Source: Parelaphostrongylus tenuis (lineage: Eukaryota > Nematoda > Chromadorea > Rhabditida > Metastrongylidae). From it: 64,000 nt of DNA. Numbering within the stretch: the first letter of the stretch is position 1; each line of letters opens with the position of its first letter. Positions 1-9,730 of the stretch are shown here, piece after piece. Made by a program: the position numbers and the translations under genes. The stretch covers positions 1 through 64,000 of the forward strand of contig JAHQIW010007125.1 in assembly GCA_019055375.1 (NCBI GenBank), given 5' to 3'. Below the pieces are notes generated by a model. It worked only from the letters and a program-made list of their open reading frames with translations, was not told the DNA's origin and did not search any database.

Positions 1-540
1 GCTCAAATCTTAAGCGCCCAATTTCCGATATTTAATGGAGGTTTTTTTTCCGTTTTGAATGATGAAACCTTATGTTTTGTGTTGCTCTGACACTCCATGA
101 TTTTCTTTACATGTTCATATGCTTTTCGTGTGTATAAATCCCCTACGTACAAAGGAAACTCCCACTACAAAACATAAATTTCTTCACGCTCTTGGAGCTT
201 TCTCTGTGAATGTTTTCATAAACCAATTTCAGCGCCGAAACTACCGAATTTTTGAACAGTCGAATGACCATTCAAAGTTCAACGAGAAGCTGTCCAGAGA
301 TTTAAGCCGAGCAAACAAAGCAAATTGAGTGTGGTTCAAAATATTAGTTTCACTACTACAACGCATAAGAAGGGTTCTACAGAGGACAAAATACATTATT
401 AAGATTCCCGAGATTTGAGATTTTGAATACCCACTCAAAGTCTGAGGAAAAAGTTTCTCTAAACACGAAGGGCCCGCAGAAATGTCGTCAATCCAAATGC
501 GTACACGCCGTACCGAAAGGGTTAACGGAAGCATGACAGT
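1..540. repeat. Diverged family F repeat
   Basis: TTCTTTACATGTTCATATGC, ACTACTACAACGCATAAGAA and CACTCAAAGTCTGAGGAAAA match stretches at 4.68-5.06 kb and 17.6-17.75 kb. Open frames here are fortuitous. An AAAGGGTTAACGG stretch at 517-530 may be a MITE end. Confidence 0.5.
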
Positions 541-1000
541 TTTCTTACATGCTTGCTATATAAACGACTCCCAAGTGTTCAATCATATCACTAGATATCT
601 GTTTGATTGACGTTAATGGCCAAATTGCTTCGCTGGAGAGACTTCGCTTTATCGCACGAAGGACAGATGCACGTTATCTGATGGATTCTATCGGAGGAAT
701 CCCCTCTGTAGAATCACTTGGCTGTCCGAGATAAAGCCCACTTGAAAAACTGATTGCCATCTAGTTGTTAGCACGACTAAAGCCAATGCATAGCACCGCA
801 CTGATATTTCCAATCAAAGATGATGTTAGCAAATGAATTCGACCACTTGCTGATCATAGAACTATCAAAAGTACAACGCTCTAAGCCCACTTGCTCAATT
901 TTGCAAACTCTAGGGCAACATTAGTATCCAATTTAGGATGACAGTTACTGATATTTATGAACATTTCGAGGAAAAAAAATAATCATCAAATTAACCTCTA
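541..1000. other. No feature recognised
   Basis: AT-rich sequence without a convincing frame, splice pair, RNA fold or a match to the repeat families seen elsewhere in the window. Confidence 0.5.
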
Positions 1001-1712
1001 AGGGACTACGTATACCAAATGGGCTACACGATTGTTTGAAGGCTTTTCTCGCTGGACAAACTTTTTCTTTTAGAAATTTGGTAACCATTCAAAAGCTTGA
1101 ATCTCTGCGATATCAACAATACGTTTGATTTTTGGAAAAAGCCTTTTTATTGCGTTGTAGCAGCGAAAATAAAGTTATGTTTGACACTCAGTTTGATCTC
1201 GAGGAATTCGGTGCTGTAACTCAATTCATTTTTTAAAAAGTTTTTATAGAACGGCGTAAAAGCGAAAAGAAGTTTATGTTCCGCATTAGAAGTTCTTATC
1301 GTACAGAAAAGTTATATACACAGGAAAAACATAAGACTATGTAGAGAAAATCGAGGAGTACGAGAGAAATACAAAAACCTTACATCTTACTTTTCAAATG
1401 GAGGAAAGACCCTTATTTGATAACGAAAATTGCGGGCCTCCTGAGAATTGCGCTACGCGAGCGATATCGACCGTCCCCGGTACTTGTCCTTTGTCAAGGG
1501 CAAAAGGATATTCGACCCCATTCGTTGGACAAGAACTTTTCACAAGAGTGTTGTAATCATTCGAAAGCTTGAATCTCTGGCTAGTGCGCTAGGTGGCCGA
1601 TTATTGAAGAACCACTTTCTTGACGTTGTTACCAGAGGAAGACCTTTATTTTCACACACGCATTTGTCTCGCAAGGCATAGCTCTTTCTTCAGATTTTTA
1701 GTAATCATTCGA
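1000..1712. repeat. Family F repeat pieces
   Basis: Two head segments (TTCAAAAGCTTGAATCTCTG near 1088 and CATTCGAAAGCTTGAATCTC near 1558) and GCTGTAGCAGCGAAAATAAA-like stretches. The SINE palindrome is inserted after AGTAATCATTCG at about 1700-1712 and the repeat resumes near 2270. Confidence 0.55.
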
Positions 1713-1713
1713 A

Positions 1714-2268
1714 ATATGTGGAGTACTGTGCAAAAACGCTTGCGTCAGCCGGGATTCGAACCCAGATCTCACTCTTTCCGGGAGCGTATGCTAACCGTTG
1801 CACTACCGACGCTCGCTTTGCACAGCACTCTTATTTATGCTTATACGCGTTGTCTGCCAACAGCCAACCGTCGACGGTCTGGCGGGGCAGCCGCTATCGG
1901 CACTGAACCCACTTGTGTTGACAGACATTGGATATCGATAATCAGTCCAAATTCTGTCTATTTTGACTGCCACTTGCAGTGGTATGATCTTATAGCATAC
2001 CCAACACAAGTGGGTTCACTGCCGATAGCGCCTACCCCGCCAGACCGTCGACGGTTGGCTGTTGGCAGACAACGCGTTATAGCGTAAATAAAAGTGCTGT
2101 GCAAAACGAGCGTCGGTAGTGCAACGGTTAGCATACGCTCCCGGAAAGAGTGAGATCTGGGTTCGAATCCCGGCTGACGCAAACGTTTTTGCACAGTACT
2201 CCACATATTGGGTATACTATAAGATCATACCACTGCAAGTGGCAGTCAAAATAGACAGAATTTAGACT
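1714..2268. mobile_element. Palindromic pair of tRNA-derived SINEs (family T)
   Basis: Arms 1714-1921 and 2003-2210 are near-perfect inverted copies. Each has a full tRNA-like cloverleaf: 1742-1812 (-) and 2110-2180 (+), with acceptor GCGTCGG/CTGACGC, D arm GTGC/GCAT, anticodon stem CGCTC/GAGTG and T arm CTGGG/CCCGG. The loop CCGGAAA would give anticodon GGA, yet the variable arm is short, so these are not tRNA-Ser genes. Tails CTATAAGATCATACCACTGC point outward, and one lies at the centre (1958-2000). Flanking DNA is the old foldback repeat. Confidence 0.82.
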
Positions 2269-2605
2269 GAGTAATCATTCGATAGCGTAGAATTCGAGGA
2301 TTCCAACGCCGTGCTTATTTTCTGGGAACCTTCTCTGAGTGTAGCGAGCGCTTCTCTGGAGTGTAGCAGGGAAAATAAGATCGAGTTTCACACATTCGGC
2401 TTGCTGTTTACAGCCTAATCTACGGTAGGGGGTCTGGTGGCCGTAGATTCGATGCGGAGCCGGCGACGATCGATCGATTGGCGCCTCAGAGAAGTGCGAT
2501 TTTTATCGTTCAATTAGGTATTTTCTCTCCACTTCGAAAGAAACTTCAGGTCTAACGTATGACTCTGATATTACCAATTCTCAATATCGAAAGACGACGG
2601 GTTCT

Positions 2606-2648
2606 GCCCGACTGACGAGTCTGTAAGGACGAAACACGTGTATCGGGC
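2606..2648 (+). ncRNA. Hammerhead ribozyme, class A
   Basis: Stem I GCCCGA/TCGGGC (6 bp), core CTGACGA, stem II GTCT-GTAA-GGAC, core GAA, stem III as the loopless palindrome ACACGTGT, cleavage expected after GTA. It is followed by the hairpin GGGCT...AGCCC, which overlaps the 3' strand of stem I. Lies in an arm repeat spanning about 2560-2757. Confidence 0.82.
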
Positions 2649-2756
2649 TGTGCAAGAGCCCTTACCAGACCACATGACAAGTTCGGCTCAAATATTAATG
2701 AAACGATATATTGTAATTTGAGCGTGTCTTCATAAAGCACTCGAAATAAAGATATA

Positions 2757-3555
2757 ATATTTCATAGAAGTGCTAGTAATCACTAAAGAGCTCAACCTTC
2801 TGGCTACAACTCTGCGCTGCCGTTTTTTTCAAAACAGCCTTTTATAACGATGCACCATTCAGAATAAATTTTTCTTTCTCACTCGTGTTTGGCTTTCATT
2901 TTTACCACAAGTTTAAATCGCTGAAAGAACGGATGCCATATCAACATGTAGAGAATTTTCCGCAGTTAAGAAGCATGCGTTTCTAGCTAAAGTTTATGTA
3001 GATGAGGTGAAAAAATTTTCAGTGAAGTAACGATAGTTACCGCCGTTTCAACGCATCATGTGGTAGATCACTTTCGAGCTATGCGGTAGATCAAGCGATT
3101 ATCTTACTACCAGGTCGTTGCTGCGGCTTCCCTTCACAATTTACTTAGATATGAACCTTTCCGGCGACGTCGTTTATCGGCCAAGTCACGGAGGACGGGA
3201 ACCGGGCGGTGCGATCAATCGTTTTTAAAATATTGTTATTCAGTTGAGAACTCATCCACCCTATCGAAAAACTTAAGATAAAACGATTTTAAAAGTGTCG
3301 AAAATTCTCTAGTTGATATACTTTTTGTGCTACCAGTGTTTTATACGTGAGATAAAAATGAAGGCTAAAGATGAGTGTGTAACAAAATCTTTTTCTAAAT
3401 GCTACATCGTTATAAAAGAGTTTTAGAAAACCAGCAACGTGGAGCAAGAGATTTGAGCTTTCGAATAAAAACAAACACTCCTATGGAAAGTTCTTGTCCA
3501 ACGAATGAGGGCGAATATAGACTTGTCCTCATATAATGGAAAAGAACCATATAAA
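2757..3555. repeat. Old foldback repeat (family F)
   Basis: Ends are inverted copies: AGTGCTAGTAATCACTAAAG and CTTTTATAACGATGCACC on the left, CGTTATAAAAGAGTTTTAG, GAGATTTGAGCTTTCGAATA and ACACTCCTATGGAAAGTTCT on the right. Occupies the presumed intron of the 3613-3751 exon. Confidence 0.68.
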
Positions 3556-3612
3556 GGGTTAATGATGAGCCCAGAACAACACACACAAACAGACAGAGAG
3601 ATGGGGACTTAC

Positions 3613-3751
3613 CGGCGGGTTTGAAGAACGTCACTAATTGGAAGAGACGCGCTTCGGACAAATCACACCATGGGTCTGTGGCTTCTTTTTCTTGGAGTTT
3701 GAGTCGTTCGAGTGGGATGAAAAATTCGCGCATTACCTCTTCTCGAGACAT
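3613..3751 (-). CDS. Putative first coding exon, MRGBP/EAF7-like (orphan)
   Basis: On the - strand an ATG at 3751 opens 46 codons plus one base, ending at a good donor GTAAGT (3612-3607). The translation starts MSREEVMREFFIPLERLKLQ and ends WCDLSEARLFQLVTFFKPAG, with codon use that looks genuinely coding. The pattern W..x-E-x-LF-x-F-KPxG resembles the conserved start of the MRGBP/EAF7 (CT20) family, NuA4 histone acetyltransferase subunits, where KPVG/KPAG is followed by NRHF. That assignment rests on about 20 residues and is tentative. TTGTTGTAG just upstream of the ATG could be a splice or trans-splice acceptor. No following exon was found between 3612 and 1; the next 850 bp on the coding-strand side is a foldback repeat, so a long intron, or a stranded exon, is possible. 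Confidence 0.45.
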
Positions 3752-3814
3752 TTTTCTACAACAAACATCTTTATTAACTTAATTTACAGCAATACTCAGA
3801 ATTTTTAATGTTTC

Positions 3815-4175
3815 TACTGCTTTTTTTCGCAGTGCTATGGTAGTTCAAATAAGCTTAAGAGACTTGAGTGGTGAGCAAAAATCCGACCTCAGACGAGAGT
3901 CGAATCTCCTTTCATACATACCGGGGTGGCGGGAAGGGGGGTGAGGGTCCTACCACCACACCACGAAAGAAAATTTGCGGCACCATAAAGCGATACCGCA
4001 TACTCGACCAGACTCGCTAAATGTGGGTGGTTGATAGTTATTATAGAGAGAACTGAAGAATGAGTGATGAGTAAGCGGTGGCCTCGATGGTGTAGTGGTA
4101 ACACGCGTCCCCGGTATGGATGGAAACACGGGTTCAACTCTCGTACGAGGTCGAATTTTTGCTCACTACTCAATT
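3815..4175. mobile_element. tRNA-derived SINE pair, T2 type
   Basis: A - strand unit with tail TTTTTTTCGCAGTGCTATGG and a tRNA-like head to about 3965, then a + strand head at 4081-4151 (CCTCG/CGAGG acceptor, GGTGTAGTGGTAACAC A box, GGGTTCAACTC B box). Ends share GAGTGGTGAGCAAAA and its complement. Confidence 0.7.
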
Positions 4176-4359
4176 CTCATGAGCATATTCAAATTTCAGT
4201 GGTAGTTATAGGATAATGACAACAAAGAAGCATAAACAAATGAAGAGAAAGTGACTCACAGTACGATATTCTCCTGGCTTCGAGCGTTGATCAGCATGGT
4301 CGCGTGACGTTGAGTTACTGGAAGAATGAAATCGATCGATCAATAAGAATTTTTCTCTA

Positions 4360-4510
4360 TTTAAACCGCTTTCGAACGGTGGTATGATGCTATACATATA
4401 CCCAACGATGTTGAGTGATGTGCAAAACTTTTGCGTCAGTCGGGACTCGAACGCGCATTTCACACTGTCCCGGAGGCTCGTGCTTTGACCCGTTGCACTA
4501 TGGACGCCTC
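4360..4510 (-). mobile_element. tRNA-derived SINE, family T
   Basis: tRNA-like head at 4433-4507 on the - strand (acceptor GCGTCCA/CTGACGC, B box GTTCGAGTCCC) with tail AACGGTGGTATGATGCTATA to its left. A single copy. Confidence 0.72.
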
Positions 4511-4559
4511 TTCTGCCACTACTCATTCCACTCATTCTCAATATCGCTAAAAAGCGGTG

Positions 4560-5100
4560 AATTAAAAAGAATTCTTGAAGATAAGATATATCCCGTTGGG
4601 GACGACAGTATAATAATTATCGCCGTTGGCGCGCGACTTTCGTTCTTCAACAAAGGTTTTTTTTCTCAGTTTCGTGGGATACTTTGGGTTCCTTGTACTC
4701 CTCTGATAGAACATGATTTTCTCTGCAAGCCTGTCGACTTTTTGTGTATATATAACTCCTAAGTGCAAACAAAACTCCGAATGTAAAAGTAATCTTGTTC
4801 TCTCCATTGAAATTCGCTATGAAAACTTATTCGAAAACCGCTTAGAGCTTCAAATTCACCGAGATTTGGGCTACCGAATGAGCCTAGTGTAGCCTAAGAG
4901 AAACTCGATCCACAGGCTCTAGCGGAACAAATAAAGCAGACTGAGTATGAAAGTTAATTTTTGCTGCTACAGCGTACTACAAAGGACTCCGTGGAAATCA
5001 AGTAAAGTGTCGGAATCCCTGAGATCTTTGCTTTCGAACGATTACTTAAATTCTAAAAAAAGCTTTGTTTAGCAAGAAAAGAGCTCTAAAAATCTGAAGA
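4560..5100. repeat. Diverged family F repeat
   Basis: GAACATGATTTTCTCTGCAA, GCTACAGCGTACTACAAAGG and TTTCGAACGATTACTTAAAT; same subtype as the start of the window. Confidence 0.5.
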
Positions 5101-5129
5101 CCAAAATGAGGCCCCGTCGTGCACAGTGG

Positions 5130-5350
5130 GAAATATCCAGTATCTGTCAGCATAACTATGTTCAATATCGATATCGACCACCAAGATCGAACCGTCGACG
5201 GTTGGTTGCTGACAGATTGATGCGTTGTAGCTTAGAAAGAGTGATGGCAAAACAAGCGCCGATAGTGCAACGGGTTAGAGCACGAGCCCCCCAAAAAGGG
5301 TAGAATGCCGGTTCGAGTCTCTGCTGACGCGAAACTTTTGCAAGTGGCTT
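5130..5350 (+). mobile_element. tRNA-derived SINE, family T, with 5' extension
   Basis: The 5' extension has AACCGTCGACGGTTGG, also found in the palindromic copies at 1.7-2.2 and 55.3-55.8 kb. tRNA-like head at 5256-5330 (GCGCCGA/CTGACGC; B box GGTTCGAGTCT). The tail beyond TTTTGCAAGTGG is not conserved. Confidence 0.68.
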
Positions 5351-5604
5351 GAATTATTTGATACAAATAAGGACATAGTGAGGCGATAACAAGGAAATGG
5401 TATTTAACAAACACGAATAACAAAAATCATCGTGACAGTATAGAACTCGTAAGGAAGAGAGTATTAGTTCCATTAAAATAGTAAAATTTCTTCAAAATCT
5501 CAGCTCCATTTCGGTTCTCGAGATATCTAGCAGCCCTTCCCGGACATTTGCCAAATGTTAACTGTCTGATTTCGATGAGGGTCGTTAGCGACAGCAGAGT
5601 GCGA

Positions 5605-5845
5605 TGATGGTGGCCGCCGTGGCTCGAGTGGTTGTGATGCTCGCCGCGGCGCGCATGTAGCCAAGCTCCACCCCCAACACTCTCCGGCAGTCAGTGACAA
5701 CGCCCTATGGAACGCCACAGCCAGGCAGGCTATCCTCGAGGTTGTTAGGAAATTCGCTCAATTATTACTCCACGACGTTCGAAAAGAAGACGAAAAAGGA
5801 ATCGAATATCAGAAGTACTGGGATCTGTACAGCAAAAAATGTGAT
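5605..5845 (+). mobile_element. SINE-like repeat family S2
   Basis: Head GTGGCTCGAGTGGTTGTGAT, mid-part CCAACACTCTCCGGCAGTCA, end CTATCCTCGAGGTTGTTAGG and GATCTGTACAGCAAAAAATG. Related copies at 22.8, 34.2, 56.5 kb and, in part, 30.2 and 31.0 kb. Confidence 0.6.
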
Positions 5846-5946
5846 TATGGGTCGGCTAAATAAATAAATAACAAATAATATATGAAAATCGAGAAATCTT
5901 ATCTTGATTAGCTGACGCGAGGTTGGTACAATAGTCGTAGAAGTTC

Positions 5947-5981
5947 GGCTGACGTTTCGGCGACCCGCCTTCTTCAGAGCC
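5947..5981 (-). ncRNA. Hammerhead ribozyme, class B (PLE-1 left repeat)
   Basis: On the - strand: stem I GGCT/AGCC, core CTGAAGA, stem II GGCG/CGCC with a 3-nt loop, core GAAA, then palindromic ACGT and cleavage triplet GTC before AGCC. The two-pair loopless stem III fits the minimal dimer-active hammerheads described from Penelope-like elements. Confidence 0.75.
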
Positions 5982-6025
5982 TGGGCGTATGTAGTATTAG
6001 CCCTACTCTCATCTCTCATACTCTC

Positions 6026-6445
6026 ATACCCACATACTCTCATGTGGGCCAGTGTGTTGTGAGCACGGCACCTGGGCTGGTGCATTGTGAACAGTGTGTT
6101 GTGAGCACGGCACCTTCGCTCGTGAACTGTGGCAAATGTGTTGTGAGCACGGCACCTGGGCTGGTGCACTGTGAACAGTGTGCTGTGAGCACGGCACCTG
6201 GGTCGGTGAACTGGGACCAGTGTCTTGTGGACCCGTCACCTGGGCTCGTGAACTGTGATCAGTGTTTTGCGTCCGTAGCACCTTGGCCCAGGGGATGTGG
6301 GCCGGTGTTTTTGTGCACACGACATCTGGACTCGTGAACTGTGACCAATGTGTTGTGAGTACGACACCTGGACTCTTGAACTGTGACCAATGTGTTGTGA
6401 ACACGACACCTCGACTCAGAGGATGTGAAACTGTATCTAGTGTGT
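6026..6445 (+). repeat. 42-bp minisatellite inside PLE-1
   Basis: About ten diverged tandem copies of a unit of roughly 42 bp built on TGTTGTGAGCACGGCACCTG followed by GGCTCGTGAACTGTGACCAG. Because 42 is divisible by three, several frames on both strands stay open (for instance a 14-residue PAQVPCSQHTVHS-type repeat on the - strand), but nothing else suggests translation. It occupies the place where the missing RT palm should be. Confidence 0.9.
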
Positions 6446-6446
6446 T

Positions 6447-6806
6447 TCGTACCAAGAGGAAATGGACAAATGTTTTGAAGTCTTGAACGGACAGTCAGAG
6501 CATATAAAATCTACGCGAGAGAGTCCAAACGGGAGCTGGCTTCCCTTCTTAAACATTAAAGTAAAGTTTTTGGCTAGTGGCTATAGTACAAAATGGTATC
6601 GAAAACCAAGTAACAAAAACATTTTGGTCAGTCACCTTTCCTCTCATCCTTCGCACATGAAGAAATCGCTAATTGAAGACATGTTTCGAACGGCTAAAAA
6701 TGTGTGCACAGTAGAAGAGGAAAGGAATGAATCATTAGACTTGGCACGAAAAATTGCCATCTTCAACGGCCTCCAAACATACGTTACTCGGGAAACTTCA
6801 AAAAAT
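6447..6806 (+). pseudogene. Penelope-like RT C-terminal fragment (PLE-1)
   Basis: The frame runs from QEEMDKCFEVLN through WLPFLNI, STKWYRKPSNKNILVSH and the LSSHPSHMKKSLIEDMFRTA block. This is the segment after the YxDD motif in Penelope-type reverse transcriptases, and the same order is seen in the longer copies at 41157-41801 and 46892-47893. It starts abruptly at the end of the minisatellite and stops at 6806, after which the frame is broken. It is not functional because the catalytic palm is missing. Confidence 0.82.
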
Positions 6807-6875
6807 TGAAACTAGACGTTTAAAATGTAATACTCCACACGAGAATAGAATCCCCTTCAAACTGCCTTTCATAAC

Positions 6876-7125
6876 AAACCCAATGGTGTAGAGTGGTGTG
6901 AAAAAAAGTTTGCGTCAGCCGATATCCGAACCCAGATCTTACATTTCCGGGAGCATGTCAAGCGTTGTACCACTCTACAACGGTTACAACGTGGTGCAAC
7001 GGTTGAGCACATGCCCCGGAAAGAGTAAGATCTGGGTTCGAATCCCAGCTGAGGCAAACGTTTTTGCACACCACTCTACACCATTGGGTTTATTATAACA
7101 TCATAACACCGCAATAGGCGATCAA
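6876..7125. mobile_element. tRNA-derived SINE pair inserted in PLE-1
   Basis: A head-to-head pair of tRNA-like heads (- half 6911-6968, + half about 6990-7055) with B-box GGTTCGAATCC. The right-hand tail has CATCATAACACCGCAATAGG and GCGATCAAATAAAA. The tail resembles the RTE LINE 3' end at 24010-24055. Insertion splits the Penelope coding region between LPFITN- and LPFVSNEIS-like stretches, so it postdates PLE-1. Confidence 0.75.
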
Positions 7126-7248
7126 ATAAAATAATTTCCGACTGCCATTTGTATCAAACGAAATCAGTAGCGCGGCTAAAAGGTACCTAAAAAGATGCGG
7201 TCTTGAAAATTCCTTAGGTAGTTATTGAAATCCCACCTCTCACCCTAC

Positions 7249-7673
7249 GCCATCAGCTGATCCGCAATAGACTTTACGATCGATTGTGCAATACCAAACA
7301 CTGTATAATCTGCCCTGACGGAAAAGAGGGGGATTGTAAGAGATCGCACACAGTTTATTTGGCAACAAGTAAGACATACGGGGAAGAATATACAGGCGAA
7401 ACGGGTAGACCACTTTTCATCCGCATAAAAGAACATCTAGATAGTAAGTCTAAAATAGATAAAACTAAACCTTTAGGTTTATATAGGGCACAGAAACATA
7501 ACAACAAGGATTTTGATGTGACTGTCACAATCCTAGCGCAGGAATCAAAAACACCCACGCGCAAGACTCTTGAGGCATTTTGGATAAACGCCCAAAATCC
7601 CGAAATGAACCGGAAGGACGAGTGCGTCACCATCACACGAGATCTCGCGCCCTTTCTTCGTTTGATCTTCTAA
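7249..7673 (+). pseudogene. Penelope-like GIY-YIG endonuclease domain (PLE-1)
   Basis: Frame from RHQLIRNRLYDRLC, then a Cys-rich CIICPDGKEGDC motif, a GIY-YIG-type core TVYL...EEYTGETGRPLF.RIKEHL, an H/K-rich GLYRAQKHNN, and a C terminus ending LFLRLIF-like before TAA. It follows the RT in Penelope elements and nicks the target during integration. This copy keeps an open frame over the domain, but Cys in the second motif is changed (SKTY against SCKAC or TCKTC in the other copies). It is separated from its RT by a SINE insertion. Confidence 0.85.
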
Positions 7674-7742
7674 CTTGACCTAGGCAGCACAAAAAATGAG
7701 ACCATCCGAATCATTCAAATAGAGTAATACTACATACGCCCA

Positions 7743-7776
7743 AGCTCTGAAGAAGGCGGGTCGCGGAACGTCAGCC
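7743..7776 (+). ncRNA. Degenerate class B hammerhead (PLE-1 right repeat)
   Basis: CTGAAGA and the stem II 5' strand are intact, but the second core has become GGAA after CGC instead of GAAA after CGCC. It is probably inactive. It is oriented opposite to the 5947-5981 copy. Confidence 0.6.
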
Positions 7777-7849
7777 GAACTTCTACGACTAATTCACCAA
7801 CCTCGCGTCAGCTAATCAAGATAAGTTTTCTCGATTTTCATGTATCAAT

Positions 7850-8126
7850 TAATTATGACGAGGTTTATAGCAAGTCGAATTTTTGAATTGTAACAAATAA
7901 TAAATACTTCCAATAAGAGAAACACCCATTTGGGACGGGACAAGAGAAAGACGGGGAAGGGCACGCGAACAGAGGAGGACGAAAGCCACCCGCATCGCGA
8001 ACGGTGCCGTCACAGAACACCCACCATGCTCGACGCCTAGTTGCGGCGCTCTCGTCATTGCTACTCGTGGGAGAGCTGGGTTATTTCCGTTGGGCGAAAC
8101 GAGCTGCAGAAACAAGTCTTTCATAA
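7850..8126. other. No feature recognised
   Basis: Between PLE-1 and a family F copy. G+C-rich stretch near 7940-8060 with no recognisable product on either strand. Confidence 0.45.
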
Positions 8127-8526
8127 GAGGTAGTAATCGTTTGAAAGCTTAAATCTCTGGCTACTGGGCTACATAGTCGTTTTCTGAAAAGACGATTTTA
8201 TAACGCTGTAACATTCAAAATAAAGCTATGATCTACACCGGCCGCGCGTTTTCAGTATTAAGTCGCTGTAAGCACGAAAGGCATATGAATGTGCAGAGAA
8301 AATCTCCTAGTATCAGAGTGATACGTTCTATTTGGAGTTTCTTCCAAAGGGGAAAAAAATCCTATTTGGATAACAAAAATCACACTTCACATGTGAGCCG
8401 CCTCAGCGCTATCGATCAATCGCCGTGTTCAAACCACGCGCGGTCTCTCTCTCCCCTCCGCGCCGCCCGTAGATGAGCCGAAAACATATGCGCGCGTGAA
8501 TGCATCAATATTATTCTTCATGACCT

Positions 8527-8748
8527 TCGTATCGAGTGTTTTTATAAGACCACAGCTCAAATTTCAATTTAGTGTGGGACTGGAGCATCCACACAGGATT
8601 GGCAAAAGACGAGAAAGGGTAACTGCCCGACTGACGAGATCGCAAGATCGAAACACGTGGTATCGGGCTCTATAAGTCAGTCTTCTTTAATAGACCACTG
8701 ACATGCTTGGCTCAAAAAATGATCATCAGGCATATTGAAATATTATTT
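8527..8748 (+). mobile_element. Class A hammerhead element, left arm mostly deleted, inside a foldback repeat
   Basis: Starts with CGAGTGTTTTTATAAGACCAC and jumps after about 35 bp to the internal GGGACTGGAGCATCCACACAG motif, followed by the hammerhead arm and ATGATCATCAGGCATATTGAA. It interrupts the foldback repeat at 8127-9065, so it is younger. Confidence 0.7.
8625..8668 (+). ncRNA. Hammerhead ribozyme, class A, with one inserted G in stem III
   Basis: GCCCGA, CTGACGA, stem II GATC-GCAA-GATC, GAAA, then CACGTGGTA rather than CACGTGTA, then TCGGGC. The insertion may disturb the dimeric stem III. Confidence 0.72.
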
Positions 8749-9287
8749 TTCCCTCTACACTGCAGTGTAACGTCTTTCCAGAGATTGAGCACAGCATTGG
8801 AATCAACGAAACTTAAGCTATCGAATGGTTACTTAGAATTTGAGTAAGAAGTTCTGTCCTGCAAGAACTACGCGCGTGTGAAACACAAGAACCATCTTTT
8901 TGTTGCAGCGTTTCAAAAAGACTTTTCGTAAAACGGTTATGTAGCGCATTAGCCAGAGACTTAAGCTTTCCAATGATTACATTAACACTCCTATGAAAAG
9001 TTCTTGCCGAGCGAAAGGAATCGTTTGTTCTTCCCGTGCCGTTTAGCGGAAAAGAACCGAAAATTCCCTAATGTTCACATTGGGAGAAAGGCATTCACGT
9101 TGTATTCGCTAACACCAAATGTACCGACCAAATGCGTCGTCAAATTGATTTGAGCATTCGCTTAGTAATAAGTTATCAGGTAAAAGCTCGATAAGCTTGT
9201 TTTCTCATATCGTCATTCCACTGTTCGAGTCCAAGATTAGAAAAAGTCTTGAAAATGACTTGAGACTTCTCAAAATTCAAATTTCTA

Positions 9288-9437
9288 ATGTTTTATGCCT
9301 TTTTCGCAGTGTTATGATGTTTCATATACTCCCTAAGAGAATTGAATGATGAGCAAAAAACATGGCCTCAGGCGGGAATCGAACCCGCGTTTCATCCTAT
9401 CCGGGGACGCGTGCTCTACCACTACACCGCCGAAGCA
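9288..9437 (-). mobile_element. tRNA-derived SINE, T2 type
   Basis: Cloverleaf at 9365-9436 (-): acceptor GCTTCGG/CTGAGGC, D arm GTGT/GCAC, anticodon stem CGTCC/GGATG with loop CCGGATA, T arm GCGGG/CCCGC. The left-hand tail rc-reads AACATCATAACACTGCG, matching the family T and RTE tails. About 150 bp complete. Confidence 0.78.
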
Positions 9438-9584
9438 CATTTGCTCGACCACTCATTCTTCAACATCTCTATGTTAGCTGTGAGATACCAACCTTTAACA
9501 GGTTCTGTCGGGTATGCGATTTCGTTGTGAAAACCCAGTTGAGCTGACAGCCTTTGTGATTAGCAATAATTTAAAATTCTATTG

Positions 9585-9730
9585 TTTCACTGCCTTTTTC
9601 GCCGTGTTATGATGTTTCATATTTTCCTAAGAGAACTGAGTGGTGAGCTAAGACACGGCCTTAGGCGGGACTCGAACCCGCGTTTTGTCCTATCCGGGGA
9701 CGCGTGCTCTACCACTACACCACCGAGGCA
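9585..9730 (-). mobile_element. tRNA-derived SINE, T2 type
   Basis: Second copy 290 bp away in the same orientation; cloverleaf 9658-9729 (GCCTCGG/CTTAGGC) and tail from 9590. Very similar to the 9288-9437 copy. Confidence 0.78.

Larger units (their letters stand above)
5879..7850 (+). mobile_element. Penelope-like element 1, degenerate, inverted terminal repeats
   Basis: Bounded by about 115 bp inverted repeats (5879-6000 and 7736-7850) that share the TCTTGATTAGCTGACG region and each hold a class B hammerhead motif, pointing outward. Between them are a 42-bp minisatellite, an RT C-terminal fragment (6447-6806), a SINE insertion (about 6876-7125) and the GIY-YIG region (7249-7673). The upstream palm of the RT is absent. 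Penelope-like elements are known to carry such terminal repeats (pLTRs) in direct or inverted arrangement. Confidence 0.8.
8127..9065. repeat. Old foldback repeat (family F)
   Basis: Left end TAGTAATCGTTTGAAAGCTT, AATCTCTGGCTACTGGGCTA; right end ATGTAGCGCATTAGCCAGAG, CTTAAGCTTTCCAATGATTA and ACACTCCTATGAAAAGTTCT. Interrupted by a class A hammerhead element at 8527-8748. Confidence 0.7.

Noticed and set aside
2110..2180. Functional tRNA-Ser(GGA) gene
   Set aside because: The cloverleaf pairs well, but it lacks a long variable arm and is one of many dispersed copies with a LINE-like tail, so it is a SINE head.
1718..2206. Open frames on both strands through the 1.7-2.2 kb SINE palindrome
   Set aside because: They follow the inverted repeat and recur with every SINE copy; no start context, no protein resemblance.
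4206..4541. A 111-codon - strand frame
   Set aside because: It overlaps a SINE head and shows no domain, splice or codon-use support.
6024..6486. Cysteine-rich repeat proteins on both strands of the minisatellite
   Set aside because: A 42-bp period automatically gives 14-residue repeats in any open frame; flanks are Penelope debris.
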